From Eubacteriales bacterium (GTDB taxonomy: Bacteria > Bacillota > Clostridia > Monoglobales > Firm-18), in contig JAQVDK010000008.1 of assembly GCA_028697835.1 (NCBI GenBank), positions 1-42,501 of the forward strand: DNA of 42,501 nucleotides. The letters run 5' to 3'. The position numbers and the translations under genes were made by a program. Numbering within the stretch: position 1 is the first letter of the stretch; every line of letters begins with the position of its first letter. The notes under the pieces are model-generated. The model did not search any database. It saw only the letters and a list, made by a program, of their open reading frames with translations, and was not told the DNA's origin. Shown here piece by piece: positions 15,114 to 23,713 of the stretch.

Positions 15114-15542
15114 TTATACAAATTTTTTCAACTGTGAAATATTGTTTTCTTCAAACTTCAAAAGCCTGTCCATAAGCCCTTGGATATGTGAGTCGGCGTC
15201 TTTATACTTGCGAAGGTTTCTTAGCGCCTGAATAACGCCCATGGTGCTTCCTACCATCATCATTTCCGCAATATGCGAGGTTGATTTGTCGGTTAAAGTC
15301 TGCATGTTAATCATAATATAGGTTTTCATCTTTTCAAAGGCGCTGATTCCCTTTTCATCGTACCCATTTTCAGCAAGAAGCAGCTTTGCTTCCCGATTGA
15401 TAGTTTGGTATTCGTCGTGCTGGGACTGCATAAGCCTTTTAAACTCGGACTGGTCGCAAAGCTCTAACAATTTGTCAATAGTTTCAACGCCCATTTGAGA
15501 ATTTTGGTATATAAAATTAAGCAACTCTGCATTACCGTTCAT
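15114..15542 (-). CDS. Conserved helical protein of unknown function
   Basis: 142-residue soluble, almost entirely helical protein. MNGNAELLNFIYQNSQMG, KTYIMINMQTLTDKSTSHIAEMM and KFEENNISQLKKF resemble a conserved clostridial family with a ferritin-like four-helix appearance; I cannot name it and no metal-ligand set is obvious. AAAGGAG precedes the ATG. It lies 54 nt after the M20 amidohydrolase gene. The gap contains a short CGGAC/GTCCG hairpin without a U-tract, so it may still be co-transcribed. Confidence 0.7.
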   Translation of the reverse strand: MNGNAELLNFIYQNSQMGVETIDKLLELCDQSEFKRLMQSQHDEYQTINREAKLLLAENGYDEKGISAFEKMKTYIMINMQTLTDKSTSHIAEMMMVGSTMGVIQALRNLRKYKDADSHIQGLMDRLLKFEENNISQLKKFV

Positions 15543-15596
15543 CTGTCCACACTCCTTTTCGGTTAGTATGCACGGACAGACGTCCGAATATCCAAT

Positions 15597-16733
15597 TTAT
15601 CGCGTTTCCAAAAATTTCAACGCAAAATAGCACATTATTTCAACACCGGTTGCAATGCAATCCTCGTCAAAATCAAAATTCGATGTGTGAAGCGGCTCTT
15701 TTGCCCCGCCTAATTTAACATAGCACGATGGCACCCTCTGGGCAAAATAAGCAAAATCATCCCCCGTCATGTCGGGCTTTTCCATATGTATTATATTTTC
15801 CGCTCCTATGACTTGCTTCGCAGCTTTTTCAAAAAGAGCAACCATCTTTTCATCGTTTATACCCGGCGGATATAAAAATCTATAGTCTATGTCCACTGCT
15901 GCCCCTAATTTTTTTGCTTCCTCGTTTGCAATATCAACTATCATATTATATAGCTTTTGCCTTGTGTCAGGGTCCAACGCCCTTGCAGTTCCCCTTATAA
16001 GCGCAGTATCCGGAATTATGTTTTCTCCTGTTCCGCCAATAATGCTGCAAATTGTAACAAGTCCCGGTGTCTGTAATTTAATGTTATTTAGCCTTGTGGT
16101 AATTCTTGCGGCAATCTCCAAAGGGTTTATGCATTTTTCCGGGGTTGCGCCATGTCCGCCTTTGCCCGCTACGGTTATATTAAAATGGTCGGGGGAAGCT
16201 GTTATGCTGCCTGATTTTATCCCTATTGTTCCGGACGGATAATTCCAAACATGGTAGGCCGCCGCACCGTCAACAGTCGGGTTTTCCATCACTCCCTCCT
16301 CAATCATGGGAAGGGCGCCGCCCATAGCCTCTTCCGCCGGCTGGAAAACAAGCTTGACGCTTCCGCAAAAGCTGTCTTTAAGTTGACTTAATACCTTCGC
16401 CACCCCTAAAAGTATGGCAACATGCACATCGTGCCCGCAGGCATGCATTATTCCTTTTTTCCCAGATGCATACTCGAAACTGTTTTCCTCGTCCATGGGC
16501 AGGGCGTCCATATCCGCACGAATAAGCAAAGTTTTTCCCTTGCCGCTTCCGCTGATAAGCCCCACCACTCCGGTTTTTGCAACATTTGTACGAACCTGTA
16601 TGTCAAGCTTCTTTAAATAGTCCGCAATAAGCGCGGAGGTTTCATATTCTTCAAAGCCCAGCTCGGGATTCGAATGTATCTTTCGCCTTATTTGTATAAG
16701 CTCGTCTTTAATTTCAAGAATTATCTTTTTCAT
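15597..16733 (-). CDS. M20 family amidohydrolase (N-acyl amino acid/peptide deacylase)
   Basis: 378-residue cytosolic metallohydrolase of the M20D (hippurate/IAA-amino acid hydrolase, N-acyl-L-amino acid amidohydrolase) group. The N-terminus has IRRKIHSNPELGFEEYETS. The metal site is shown by MHACGHDVHVAIL with the Cys-Gly-His-Asp motif, the glutamate pair in QPAEEAMGGA, and a late histidine in KEPLHTSNFDFDED. The dimerisation domain lies at about 185-295 (GKGGHGATPEKCINPL). The ATG at 16733 is chosen because AAGGGG precedes it; an ATG twelve codons upstream lies within rsmI and lacks one. It overlaps the end of rsmI by 20 bp. The exact acyl substrate is not predictable. Confidence 0.88.
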   Translation of the reverse strand: MKKIILEIKDELIQIRRKIHSNPELGFEEYETSALIADYLKKLDIQVRTNVAKTGVVGLISGSGKGKTLLIRADMDALPMDEENSFEYASGKKGIMHACGHDVHVAILLGVAKVLSQLKDSFCGSVKLVFQPAEEAMGGALPMIEEGVMENPTVDGAAAYHVWNYPSGTIGIKSGSITASPDHFNITVAGKGGHGATPEKCINPLEIAARITTRLNNIKLQTPGLVTICSIIGGTGENIIPDTALIRGTARALDPDTRQKLYNMIVDIANEEAKKLGAAVDIDYRFLYPPGINDEKMVALFEKAAKQVIGAENIIHMEKPDMTGDDFAYFAQRVPSCYVKLGGAKEPLHTSNFDFDEDCIATGVEIMCYFALKFLETR

Positions 16734-17583
16734 ATGTATCCCCTTCTTCCGTAATGCGATTGTATTCATTGTAAACCTCTCGTTTTGGCAAGCCTAAGTT
16801 TTTCGCCGCTTGGCGAATGGCCTCTTTTTTATCCATTCCTTCGCCTATAAGCTTTTGCACACTTTCGACTACGGAGATTTCGTCTGCTTTCGAAGGAGCA
16901 GGCTCTTTATACCCTTCCACCACCAAAACAAATTCGCCCTTTGGCTCGGTTTTTTCAAAATGAGAAATAACCTCGGAAACCCTGCCACGAATAACTTCTT
17001 CGTATTTTTTCGTAAGCTCGCGGCAAACAGCAATTTTCCTATCCCCCAAAGCAGTTAAAATATCAGACAATGTCCGCCGCAGCTTGTGGGGGGCCTCATA
17101 AAAAATTAAGGTCTGGCGCATTTTTTTAATTTCCTCAAGGTGCGCAGCCCGTCCGTTTTTTCTAACCGTCAAAAAGCCTTCAAAGCTAAAGTTGGATGTG
17201 GAAAGCCCCGATAAAACCAAGGCGGTGGTAAAAGCAGTAGGCCCCGGCACCACTGTAAATTCAATATTGTTTTCAATGCACAGCCTGACCAAATCCTCGC
17301 CCGGGTCGGATATGCCCGGCATTCCTGCGTCAGACACTAAGGCAACTTTTTTTCCGTCCAAAAGCTTTTTTATAATCAATTCGCCTTTTTCACGTTTTTT
17401 ATGCTCATAATAGCTTATAAGCGGAGCTTGTATGTCAAAATGATTTAGAAGGCGCACGGTGTGTCTTGTGTCCTCTGCAGCTATAATATCCACGCTCTTT
17501 AGCACCTCAAGGGCACGCAGAGTAATATCGCCGAGATTGCCAATGGGAGTGCCAACTATATAAAGCTTTCCCGCCACATTCAT
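16714..17583 (-). CDS. rsmI: 16S rRNA 2'-O-ribose C1402 methyltransferase RsmI
   Basis: SAM-dependent enzyme that methylates the 2'-OH of C1402 in the decoding centre of 16S rRNA. The 289-residue protein starts KLYIVGTPIGNLGDITLRAL, the signature of the tetrapyrrole-methylase-like RsmI fold, followed by AAEDTRHTVRLLNHFDI, VALVSDAGMPGISDPGEDLV, VPGPTAFTTALVLSGL and FYEAPHKLRRTL. The C-terminal segment KADEISVVESVQKLIGEGMDKKEAIRQAAKNLGLPKREVYNEY (described here by its ends) is the usual helical extension. It lies 21 nt after degV and overlaps the M20 gene. Confidence 0.94.
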   Translation of the reverse strand: MNVAGKLYIVGTPIGNLGDITLRALEVLKSVDIIAAEDTRHTVRLLNHFDIQAPLISYYEHKKREKGELIIKKLLDGKKVALVSDAGMPGISDPGEDLVRLCIENNIEFTVVPGPTAFTTALVLSGLSTSNFSFEGFLTVRKNGRAAHLEEIKKMRQTLIFYEAPHKLRRTLSDILTALGDRKIAVCRELTKKYEEVIRGRVSEVISHFEKTEPKGEFVLVVEGYKEPAPSKADEISVVESVQKLIGEGMDKKEAIRQAAKNLGLPKREVYNEYNRITEEGDTYEKDNS

Positions 17584-17604
17584 TCCCCCTTGAAGATAAC
17601 AACT

Positions 17605-18444
17605 TTATAAAGCAACTATGATGCCGCCAAAATCAGCATAAATTGAAGAAATTCCTCCGGTATGGCTTATAAATATATTTTTGAAATTTTTAAGGTCTAT
17701 ATGTTCCGCCAAATCTTTTAAAAAGTTTTCCACACGTTCTACCCCTTCGCAGTGGGATATGCAAAGGGTTTTCTCCGCCATGTTTTTTGCAGCACCCGCA
17801 ACTTGCTTTGCAAGCTCACGCAAGCACTTTTTTTCTCCCACAATCTTTTGTTTAAGCTCGATTCTTCCATCCTCGTCCCTGCCCATAATGCAGCGTATGC
17901 CCAAAACGCCTGCGGCTTTTGCAACCAACGGGTTTACACGCCCTGCTTTTGCAAGGTTTGTAAGGGATTGAAGGACAAACAAAACTTTATGCTCGTCTCT
18001 AAACTGCTCGGCCTTTGAAATTATCGTTTCCATATCCGAAAAGGCGTCGCAAAGCTCAATAACCTTGACTAAGATTGCTGTTTCTCCCGCACTGGCAGAT
18101 TTGGAATTTAATATATGTATGGTTTTTTTGTTTCCATACTTGTCAAAATACATATCTTGGGCTATCTTAGCGCTTTGGTATGAGCCGCTTAAATTTTCAG
18201 ACAGCGTTATAACTATAACGTCCTCCTCCCCCTCAAAAAGGGCAAGGTAATCCTGAGGTGAGGGGCAAGCGGTTTTGAAGCTGGACATGTTTTTCAATGC
18301 TTCCTTGTATCGGGCAATATTTAGATTTTCATCATCTATATACGTTACATTGTCAATATCCACCGAAAGGGGTGCAACATGCACTCTATCTTTGTAAAGC
18401 TGCGGAACTTCACAACAGCTATCCACTATTATTTTTACTGGCAT
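17605..18444 (-). CDS. DegV family fatty-acid-binding protein
   Basis: 279-residue protein of the DegV/FakB family. Members bind a fatty acid in a deep tunnel; some (FakB) present it to the FakA kinase for phosphorylation. MPVKIIVDSCCEV at the start, FKTACPSPQDYLALF (the T-x-CPSP carboxylate-binding loop) and ITLSENLSGSYQSAKIAQDM are diagnostic. LIISHTGG-like sequence FISHTGGISSIYADFGG ends the protein. No fakA is present in the window, so a role in exogenous fatty-acid use is inferred from the family only. It has its own strong promoter and heads the rsmI-M20 operon. Confidence 0.88.
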   Translation of the reverse strand: MPVKIIVDSCCEVPQLYKDRVHVAPLSVDIDNVTYIDDENLNIARYKEALKNMSSFKTACPSPQDYLALFEGEEDVIVITLSENLSGSYQSAKIAQDMYFDKYGNKKTIHILNSKSASAGETAILVKVIELCDAFSDMETIISKAEQFRDEHKVLFVLQSLTNLAKAGRVNPLVAKAAGVLGIRCIMGRDEDGRIELKQKIVGEKKCLRELAKQVAGAAKNMAEKTLCISHCEGVERVENFLKDLAEHIDLKNFKNIFISHTGGISSIYADFGGIIVAL

Positions 18445-18472
18445 AATAAAAACTCCTTTAACATTTTATTCT

Positions 18473-18501
18473 ATTATACACTTTATAACATATTTTATCA
18501 A
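18473..18501 (-). promoter_or_regulatory. Promoter of the degV-rsmI-M20 operon
   Basis: Minus-strand TTGATA (18501-18496) and TATAAT (18478-18473) with a 17-bp spacer. The degV start lies about 22 nt beyond the predicted transcription start, after AAAGGAG. Confidence 0.76.
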
Positions 18502-18525
18502 CATATTATTTTTTTAGTAGAAAGC

Positions 18526-18547
18526 GCCCTTGGCACAAACCAAGAGC
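18526..18547 (-). terminator. Terminator-like hairpin downstream of the Rieske oxidoreductase
   Basis: On the minus strand GCTCTTGG and CCAAGGGC pair around TTTGTG (8 bp, one G-U), followed by GCTTTCTACT. It lies in the first copy of the duplicated 42-bp element and could terminate the oxidoreductase transcript before the degV promoter. The U-tract is weak. Confidence 0.45.
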
Positions 18548-18674
18548 GGTCTTTGTCCGTCAGTGCTACCGACCAACACAAAATGCCTATAGTAACACAA
18601 ACTTTAAACTCGGGCAATAAAATTTTCTCTTTGCACAAACCAAGAGCGGTCTTTGTCCGTCGGTGCTACCGACC
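18533..18674. repeat. Duplicated 42-bp hairpin element
   Basis: Two copies of a 42-bp sequence, 18533-18574 and 18633-18674, differ at one base and are exactly 100 bp apart. Each begins GCACAAACCAAGAGC and ends GTGCTACCGACC. Copy 2 contains a GTCGGT-N3-ACCGAC hairpin; the single base change breaks one pair of this stem in copy 1. Copy 2 overlaps the last three codons and stop of the Rieske oxidoreductase gene. The repeat may be a duplicated 3'-end/terminator element or a dispersed genomic repeat. Confidence 0.85.
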
Positions 18675-20108
18675 TAAGTCTTTGTTTGCGGGGTTTGACA
18701 GTAGCTTTCCTGTGTAATCAAATCGGGAGCCATGGCACGGACAATCCCAGCTTTTTTCATCAGGGTTCCACTCTACCTGACAACCAAGATGGCTGCAACG
18801 GGTGGATACAAAATAGGTTTTTTCATTTTCGTCCTTATACACCCCAATCTTTTCGCCCTCATGCTCAACCACTCCGCCATGGCCTTGGGGAATCTCGTCT
18901 AATTTTGCCTTTGGCAGTGTAAAGTTTTGCCTTATAAGCCCTTTAACAGCCTGACCTATATCCGCCGCAAGGTTCTTTACGGACGCAGAAGGCGTAAACC
19001 TTAAGGGTGAAAATACATCTGCATAAGGATTTTCAATGCCAGCTATTGCATCGGAAATTATCATGGCGGACACCATGCTGCTTGTCATGCCCCACTTGCG
19101 AAACCCTGTTGCCACATACCAGTTAGGCGTTGATGGTGAAAACTGCCCAATGTAGGGAACATCGTCCAATGTCATGCAGTCTTGGGCAGACCAATAATGA
19201 ATTTCGCTGCTTTGAGGGTAGAGCTCGGCTGCCTTGCTTCGCAAAAACTTATATTTTCCGCCGGCGCTGTTCTCTCCTGTCCTGTGACCTCCTCCGCCGA
19301 GCAAAAGCACATCATTATAGTTTCTAAATGACAAGCCCTCACCATCTACGCCAAGATACATCCCATCTAACTTCTGCGCATCCTTTAGCGCCAAAACATA
19401 GCTGCGCTCCTGGTGCATTCGTGCAAAGTAAAATCCGGGTACGTTTATAAAGGGGTAATGAGTGGCAAAAATAATATAATCTGCTGTAACCGTGCCATTT
19501 TCCGTTATAATACGGTTTTTATCCACATCAACTGCCTTTGTGTTTTCAAAAACGGTAAGGTCCTTGGCGATTGCCTGCAAAAACAAAAGAGGGTGAAACT
19601 GCGCCTGACTATCGAACTTTACCGCCCCGGCCACAGGAAACGGCAGGTTTGTTTGGGTGACAAACTCTGCGCCTATTTTCAGTCTTTTTGCAGCCTGTGC
19701 TTCTCTTTCCAGCTTTATCACGTCCTGCTGCGACTGTGAGTACAAATAAGCAGGCATCTCCTCAAAAGAGCAGTCAATACTTTGCTGGTTGATAATTTCG
19801 GCATATTTTTTAATTGCCTCCTGGTTGGCGTTGGCATATTGCTTTGCCTTTTCCTCGCCAAAATCCTTTAATAGCTTATCATAAATTAAATTGTGCTGTG
19901 ATGTAATCTTTGCAGTAGTGTTTTTCGTCTGCCCGCCACCTATTTTAGAGGCTTCCAGTACAATGGTTTTGATGTTTTTTTGGTGCAGGAAAAATGCCGT
20001 TAAAATGCCTGCCATTCCTCCGCCGATTACTGCCGCCTCCACCGATATATTACCTGATAGCCTTTCATGTTCCACACCTTTTGCAGTTTTGCTCCATATG
20101 GATTCCAT
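18666..20108 (-). CDS. FAD-dependent oxidoreductase with C-terminal Rieske domain
   Basis: 480-residue two-domain flavoprotein. Residues about 20-360 are a DAO-type FAD fold: the dinucleotide-binding AAVIGGGMAGILTAFFL with a following acidic residue in IVLEASKIGGGQT, and a C-terminal FAD contact region TLDDVPYIGQFSP...ATGFRKWGMTSS. Residues about 395-475 are a Rieske [2Fe-2S] domain with ligands in CSHLGC and CPCHGS, so two Cys and two His. The physiological substrate is unknown. Similar fusions occur in other Firmicutes. AAGGTGAAG precedes the ATG. It is flanked upstream by a palindrome and terminators, and downstream by the duplicated element, so it appears to be a single-gene unit. Confidence 0.9.
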   Translation of the reverse strand: MESIWSKTAKGVEHERLSGNISVEAAVIGGGMAGILTAFFLHQKNIKTIVLEASKIGGGQTKNTTAKITSQHNLIYDKLLKDFGEEKAKQYANANQEAIKKYAEIINQQSIDCSFEEMPAYLYSQSQQDVIKLEREAQAAKRLKIGAEFVTQTNLPFPVAGAVKFDSQAQFHPLLFLQAIAKDLTVFENTKAVDVDKNRIITENGTVTADYIIFATHYPFINVPGFYFARMHQERSYVLALKDAQKLDGMYLGVDGEGLSFRNYNDVLLLGGGGHRTGENSAGGKYKFLRSKAAELYPQSSEIHYWSAQDCMTLDDVPYIGQFSPSTPNWYVATGFRKWGMTSSMVSAMIISDAIAGIENPYADVFSPLRFTPSASVKNLAADIGQAVKGLIRQNFTLPKAKLDEIPQGHGGVVEHEGEKIGVYKDENEKTYFVSTRCSHLGCQVEWNPDEKSWDCPCHGSRFDYTGKLLSNPANKDLGR

Positions 20109-20148
20109 TTACTTCACCTTCTTTAAATACTATCGTACCTGTGTATTA

Positions 20149-20175
20149 TTTGCATAATTTAGAAAACTATGCAAA
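20149..20175 (-). promoter_or_regulatory. Palindrome upstream of the Rieske oxidoreductase
   Basis: TTTGCATA (20149-20156) and TATGCAAA (20168-20175) form an 8-bp inverted repeat with an 11-nt centre, 41 nt before the gene start. On the minus strand it includes TTGCAT, a possible -35, with AATAAT about 18 bp downstream. It is a candidate operator or promoter; no regulator is identified. Confidence 0.42.
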
Positions 20176-20209
20176 AAAAGCAGCCAAAACTTAAACAGCT
20201 CTGCTGCTT
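20173..20209 (-). terminator. Terminator-like hairpin ahead of the oxidoreductase promoter
   Basis: On the minus strand AAGCAGC and GCTGCTT pair across an 18-nt loop and are followed by TTTTTGC. It would stop transcripts entering from the guaA side, or act as a leader attenuator if transcription starts further upstream. Confidence 0.42.
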
Positions 20210-20253
20210 TCTTATATAGCTTTTTTGTGTAATAGTCTGCAGAATTTATATTT

Positions 20254-20412
20254 ATGCAAAACTCATGGCTATCGGAAAATGAAAAACTCCAAAGTGGTGA
20301 AATCACTAAAAAAGATTACGATAATTGGCGTTATCATTATCCTCGCATAAAGCTAAGCGGTTCAAAAAAGGCCTTGATTCACTTCACAAGAAGAAAAAAC
20401 AATCTAAGTAAG
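20254..20412 (+). pseudogene. Short coding relic (N-terminal part of a 78-codon ORF)
   Basis: An open frame beginning MQNSWLSENEKLQSGEITKKDY and continuing DNWRYHYPRIKLS has a protein-like, charged composition. No ribosome site precedes the ATG. After about residue 53 the frame (open to 20490) runs through the guaA terminator hairpin, so the remainder is not natural coding sequence. It looks like a fragment of a longer protein, perhaps from a mobile element, but I do not recognise the parent. The rest of 20109-20565 holds only hairpins, a palindrome and A/T-rich spacer. Confidence 0.35.
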
Positions 20413-20414
20413 CA

Positions 20415-20456
20415 AAAAACACCACTTAAAACTTTGTCGTTTTCAGTGGTGTTTTT
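20415..20456. terminator. Strong bidirectional terminator after guaA
   Basis: AAAAACACCACT (20415-20426) and AGTGGTGTTTTT (20445-20456) form a 12-bp stem; the loop can extend it with AAAAC/GTTTT after one mismatch. The minus-strand exit is TTTTTTGCTT, fitting a guaA terminator about 110 nt beyond its stop. Confidence 0.85.
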
Positions 20457-20565
20457 AAATTCTATCATTATAGGTTTGCAATATAAATAGTATTAAATTA
20501 GTATCATTACAATCTTTAACACCTCGCAAATCCAGTATTCATGCGGCCTTAAAGAGTTCATGATA

Positions 20566-22101
20566 TCATTCCCACTCAATTGTTGCCGGTGGTTTGCCGG
20601 TTATGTCATAAACTATGCGGTTTACATGCTCGACCTCGTTTACTATTCTATTTGATATTTTTTCAAGCAAATCGTAGGGAATCCTTGACCAATGTGCGTT
20701 CATAAAGTCGGTGGTTGAAACCGCCCGAAGGGCAATTGTATAATCATAAGTTCTTTCGTCGCCCGTAACACCAACACTTCTCATACCTGTCAGCACTGCA
20801 AAATATTGGTTTATTTCCTGATTCAAGCCCGAATTCATTATCTCTTCCCTAAAAATAGCATCTGCTTCTCTTAGTATTTCAAGCTTTTCTTCCGTAACCT
20901 CGCCAATCACACGGATTCCAAGCCCCGGGCCCGGGAATGGCTGGCGCCACACAAGATGCGCAGGAATACCCAGCGCAATGCCCGCTTTTCTTACCTCGTC
21001 TTTAAATAAATCCTTAAGTGGCTCAATAATTTCTTTAAAGTCGATATAATCCGGAAGCCCACCTACATTATGGTGGCTTTTTATAACAGCCTTATCTCCT
21101 ATTCCGCTTTCTATCACATCAGGATAGATGGTCCCCTGAACAAGGTAATCCACACTCCCGATTTTTTTGGCCTCTTCTTCAAACACGCGTATAAATTCCT
21201 CGCCGATTATCTTCCGCTTTTGCTCGGGGTCGGTTATGCCTTTTAGCCTATTTAAAAAGCGCTCCTTGGCATTAACACGAATCAAATTCATATCAAACTC
21301 ATGTTTAAAAACGGCTTCCACTTCATCAGCTTCATTTTTCCTCATTAGCCCATGGTCAACCAAAACGCAAGTGAGCTGTTTTCCAACAGCCTTATGCACC
21401 ATAACCGCCGCAACAGATGAATCTACTCCGCCGGACATTGCGCACAAAACCTTTTTGCCGCCAATTTTAGCCTGCAAAGCTTGAATTTCTCTGACTACAA
21501 AATCTTCCATGGTCCAATCACCGCTGCAGCCGCATATATTATACAAAAAGTTCTTTAGAATTTTAGTGCCTTGCGGGGTATGGTTAGCTTCAGGATGAAA
21601 CTGCACACCGTATAGCGCCTTTTCTTTATTTTCAAATGCGAAAACGGAAAAATCATCGGTTTTTGCAACAGCTTCAAACCCAACAGGAAGTTTTTTTACA
21701 TTATAGCCATTACATAAAAAGCAAGTTGTTTCATTATCCAAACCGGCAAACAACTTACTTGTTGTATCAATCTCCACAGTTGCATTGCCGTATTCTCCAA
21801 CGTTGCCTGGCGCAGCCTCTCCGCCCAAAAGATGCGCCATAATCTGCATACCATAGCAAACACCCAGTACAGGAATTCCAAGTTCAAAAATTTCAACACT
21901 GCACTTTGGTGCATTTTCATCATCAACATCATATGGAGCACCTATAAAAATGATGCCTTTAGGATTAAGCTTTTTTATCTTGTCGGCTGAAAGTGTGCAG
22001 GGGTGAACTTCGCAATATACATTGCAATCCCTAATGCGCCTTGCAATAAGCTGACCATATTGACCGCCAAAATCAAGTATTAAAACTAACTCGTTTTTCA
22101 A
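20566..22101 (-). CDS. guaA: GMP synthase (glutamine-hydrolysing)
   Basis: Converts XMP, ATP and glutamine to GMP, the last step of guanylate synthesis. The 511-residue protein has an N-terminal class I glutamine amidotransferase domain (about 1-190), with the nucleophile in GVCYGMQ and catalytic His-x-Glu in [10 protein letters not shown]. An ATP-pyrophosphatase domain follows (about 200-390) with the P-loop [13 protein letters not shown]. The C-terminal dimerisation domain ends with the conserved KPPATIEWE. The start is TTG at 22101 behind AGGAGGAG. It is a single-gene unit with its own promoter, next to a purine and SAH salvage cluster. No purine riboswitch is visible in the 86-nt leader region. 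Confidence 0.97.
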   Translation of the reverse strand: MKNELVLILDFGGQYGQLIARRIRDCNVYCEVHPCTLSADKIKKLNPKGIIFIGAPYDVDDENAPKCSVEIFELGIPVLGVCYGMQIMAHLLGGEAAPGNVGEYGNATVEIDTTSKLFAGLDNETTCFLCNGYNVKKLPVGFEAVAKTDDFSVFAFENKEKALYGVQFHPEANHTPQGTKILKNFLYNICGCSGDWTMEDFVVREIQALQAKIGGKKVLCAMSGGVDSSVAAVMVHKAVGKQLTCVLVDHGLMRKNEADEVEAVFKHEFDMNLIRVNAKERFLNRLKGITDPEQKRKIIGEEFIRVFEEEAKKIGSVDYLVQGTIYPDVIESGIGDKAVIKSHHNVGGLPDYIDFKEIIEPLKDLFKDEVRKAGIALGIPAHLVWRQPFPGPGLGIRVIGEVTEEKLEILREADAIFREEIMNSGLNQEINQYFAVLTGMRSVGVTGDERTYDYTIALRAVSTTDFMNAHWSRIPYDLLEKISNRIVNEVEHVNRIVYDITGKPPATIEWE

Positions 22102-22135
22102 AAAATACTCCTCCTAATTTGCAACTTATATAAAT

Positions 22136-22165
22136 ATTATAAAACTAATTTTAGAAAAAGTCCAA
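22136..22165 (-). promoter_or_regulatory. Promoter of guaA
   Basis: Minus-strand TTGGAC (22165-22160) and TATAAT (22141-22136) with an 18-bp spacer, 35 nt ahead of the TTG start. Confidence 0.62.
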
Positions 22166-22175
22166 CATTTTTTTA

Positions 22176-22212
22176 CAAAAAAATGAGCAAGCCCGGGTAT
22201 TATTCGGGCTTG
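22176..22212 (-). terminator. Terminator of the purL/SAH salvage operon
   Basis: On the minus strand CAAGCCCG and CGGGCTTG form an 8-bp G/C-rich stem with a 9-nt loop, followed by CTCA and seven T residues. It overlaps the last codons of the tautomerase gene and closes the operon before the guaA promoter. Confidence 0.86.
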
Positions 22213-22430
22213 TAATTTGGTTTTTTATACAATTTATCAATATTTGCCTCAATTTCAGGGTAAAAAACTTTCTCCCCCCACACTTGGCGGTCATATTCCT
22301 CTATGGCAACGGAAATATGGTCGTCTGTACAGCCTATTGTATCTATCAATGCTTTGGACACAGCCTCGGTCATTGCCTGCTTTTGCTCCTCGGTTCTTCC
22401 TTTATACATTTTTACTACTACATGTGGCAT
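22200..22430 (-). CDS. 4-oxalocrotonate tautomerase-family protein
   Basis: 76-residue member of the tautomerase superfamily. The N-terminus [18 protein letters not shown] places a proline directly after the initiator Met, the catalytic base once Met is removed. The beta-alpha-beta core continues through VAIEEYDRQVWGEKVFYPE. Such small proteins assemble as hexamers or trimers and ketonise enols. The physiological substrate is not evident. GGGAG precedes the ATG. The gene overlaps the MTA/SAH deaminase gene by 13 bp and is the last of that operon. Confidence 0.86.
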   Translation of the reverse strand: MPHVVVKMYKGRTEEQKQAMTEAVSKALIDTIGCTDDHISVAIEEYDRQVWGEKVFYPEIEANIDKLYKKPNYKPE

Positions 22431-23713
22431 CTTATCCTATCTCCCTTCTTCTTTATTTCGTACGTTATTTGCTCAACATCAAGAGTTTTTATCTGCCCTT
22501 TTTCCATAAGGAATTTTCCGCCTACCATAACGCTTTCCACATCACTTGCCTGAACGCTGTACGCCACAAGGGCATGGGCGTTATAATAAGGCGTAAGGTG
22601 CGGCTTGTCTATGTTAATGATAATAAGGTCAGCGTTATTCCCAGCCTTTAAAACACCCGTATTTTTAAGGCCCAGTGCCTTAGCACCGTTTATTGTTGCC
22701 ATTTTTAAAGCATCTTCAGCCGAAATATCCGTTGGATTTTTGTTTACACCCTTTTGCAAAAGCGCTGCCAGGTGAATTTCCTCGAACATGTTAAGGTTGT
22801 TGTTGCTTGCGGCTCCATCTGTTCCAAGGGCTACATTTATCCCCGCCTGCATATATTTGCCAACAGGTGCAATTCCGCTTGCAAGCTTTAGATTGCTTGT
22901 GGGATTATGGACAATGTTAATATCTTTTTCTCTAAATATATTAACATCTTCGTCTGTCAAATACACACAGTGGGCGGCAATTGTTCGTGTTTTGAAAAAG
23001 CCTGCGCTGTCTAAAAGAGCAGTAGGAGTCATTCCATGCTTTTTTATGCATTCTTCATTTTCAACGAACGTTTCTGAAATATGGGTATGTACCCCTGCGC
23101 CCAATTTTCCAGCCATATTTGCGATATATTCCAAATATTTCGGAGTGTTTGTGTAAACGGCGTGAGGGGATAAGTCAATTTTTACTCTTCCATCACCGCT
23201 GCCATCAAACTCTCTGTAAAGCTCTAAGGCTTCACACATACGCTCGTCATCTTCAAAAGAGGGCTTGTCCTCAAAGCATTGAAGCCCACGACAAATATTT
23301 GCCCTCATTCCGCTTTGGATAGCTGCTTTTGCAGTCCCTTTGTTAAGGAAATACATATCCGCAAAGGCTATGGTTCCGGATTGTATCATTTCAACGCAAG
23401 AAAGCATGCTTGCCCAGTAAATATCATCCTCTGTAAAGGTGTCTTCAATGGGAAAAATTTTATCAAACAGCCACTGCTGAAGATTTAAATCATCAGCATA
23501 GCTGCGAAGCAGCGACATGGGCGTATGAGTATGAGCATTCACAAGCCCCGGCATTACAATATTACCTTTTGCATCAATAATTCTATCTGGTGTAAAGGTA
23601 TTATCCTTGCCAACAAAAGATATAGTTTGTCCCTTTATACCTATATCTCCTTTAACTATTGGACTTTCGCTGTCCATAGTAATGATAACCGCATTTTTAA
23701 TTAATATATTCAC
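22418..23713 (-). CDS. mtaD: 5-methylthioadenosine/S-adenosylhomocysteine deaminase
   Basis: Amidohydrolase-superfamily enzyme that deaminates MTA and SAH to the inosine forms, feeding purine salvage. The 431-residue protein has the metal ligands in [42 protein letters not shown] and the late Asp of [17 protein letters not shown] (named by motif). The strand [16 protein letters not shown] is typical of the composite beta domain. The start is GTG at 23713, which overlaps the ahcY stop as GTGA and has AGGAG eight bases upstream; a GTG three codons earlier overlaps that site. Adenosine, SAH or MTA specificity cannot be fixed from sequence, but its place beside ahcY supports SAH metabolism. Confidence 0.9.
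   Translation of the reverse strand: MNILIKNAVIITMDSESPIVKGDIGIKGQTISFVGKDNTFTPDRIIDAKGNIVMPGLVNAHTHTPMSLLRSYADDLNLQQWLFDKIFPIEDTFTEDDIYWASMLSCVEMIQSGTIAFADMYFLNKGTAKAAIQSGMRANICRGLQCFEDKPSFEDDERMCEALELYREFDGSGDGRVKIDLSPHAVYTNTPKYLEYIANMAGKLGAGVHTHISETFVENEECIKKHGMTPTALLDSAGFFKTRTIAAHCVYLTDEDVNIFREKDINIVHNPTSNLKLASGIAPVGKYMQAGINVALGTDGAASNNNLNMFEEIHLAALLQKGVNKNPTDISAEDALKMATINGAKALGLKNTGVLKAGNNADLIIINIDKPHLTPYYNAHALVAYSVQASDVESVMVGGKFLMEKGQIKTLDVEQITYEIKKKGDRIRCHM

Noticed and set aside
20415-20490. C-terminal third of the 78-codon frame as real coding sequence
   Set aside because: It is the sense reading of a perfect terminator hairpin and its A/T-rich flank.
22102-22187. Purine riboswitch ahead of guaA
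   Set aside because: The short leader is A/T-rich promoter sequence without the conserved purine-aptamer loops.
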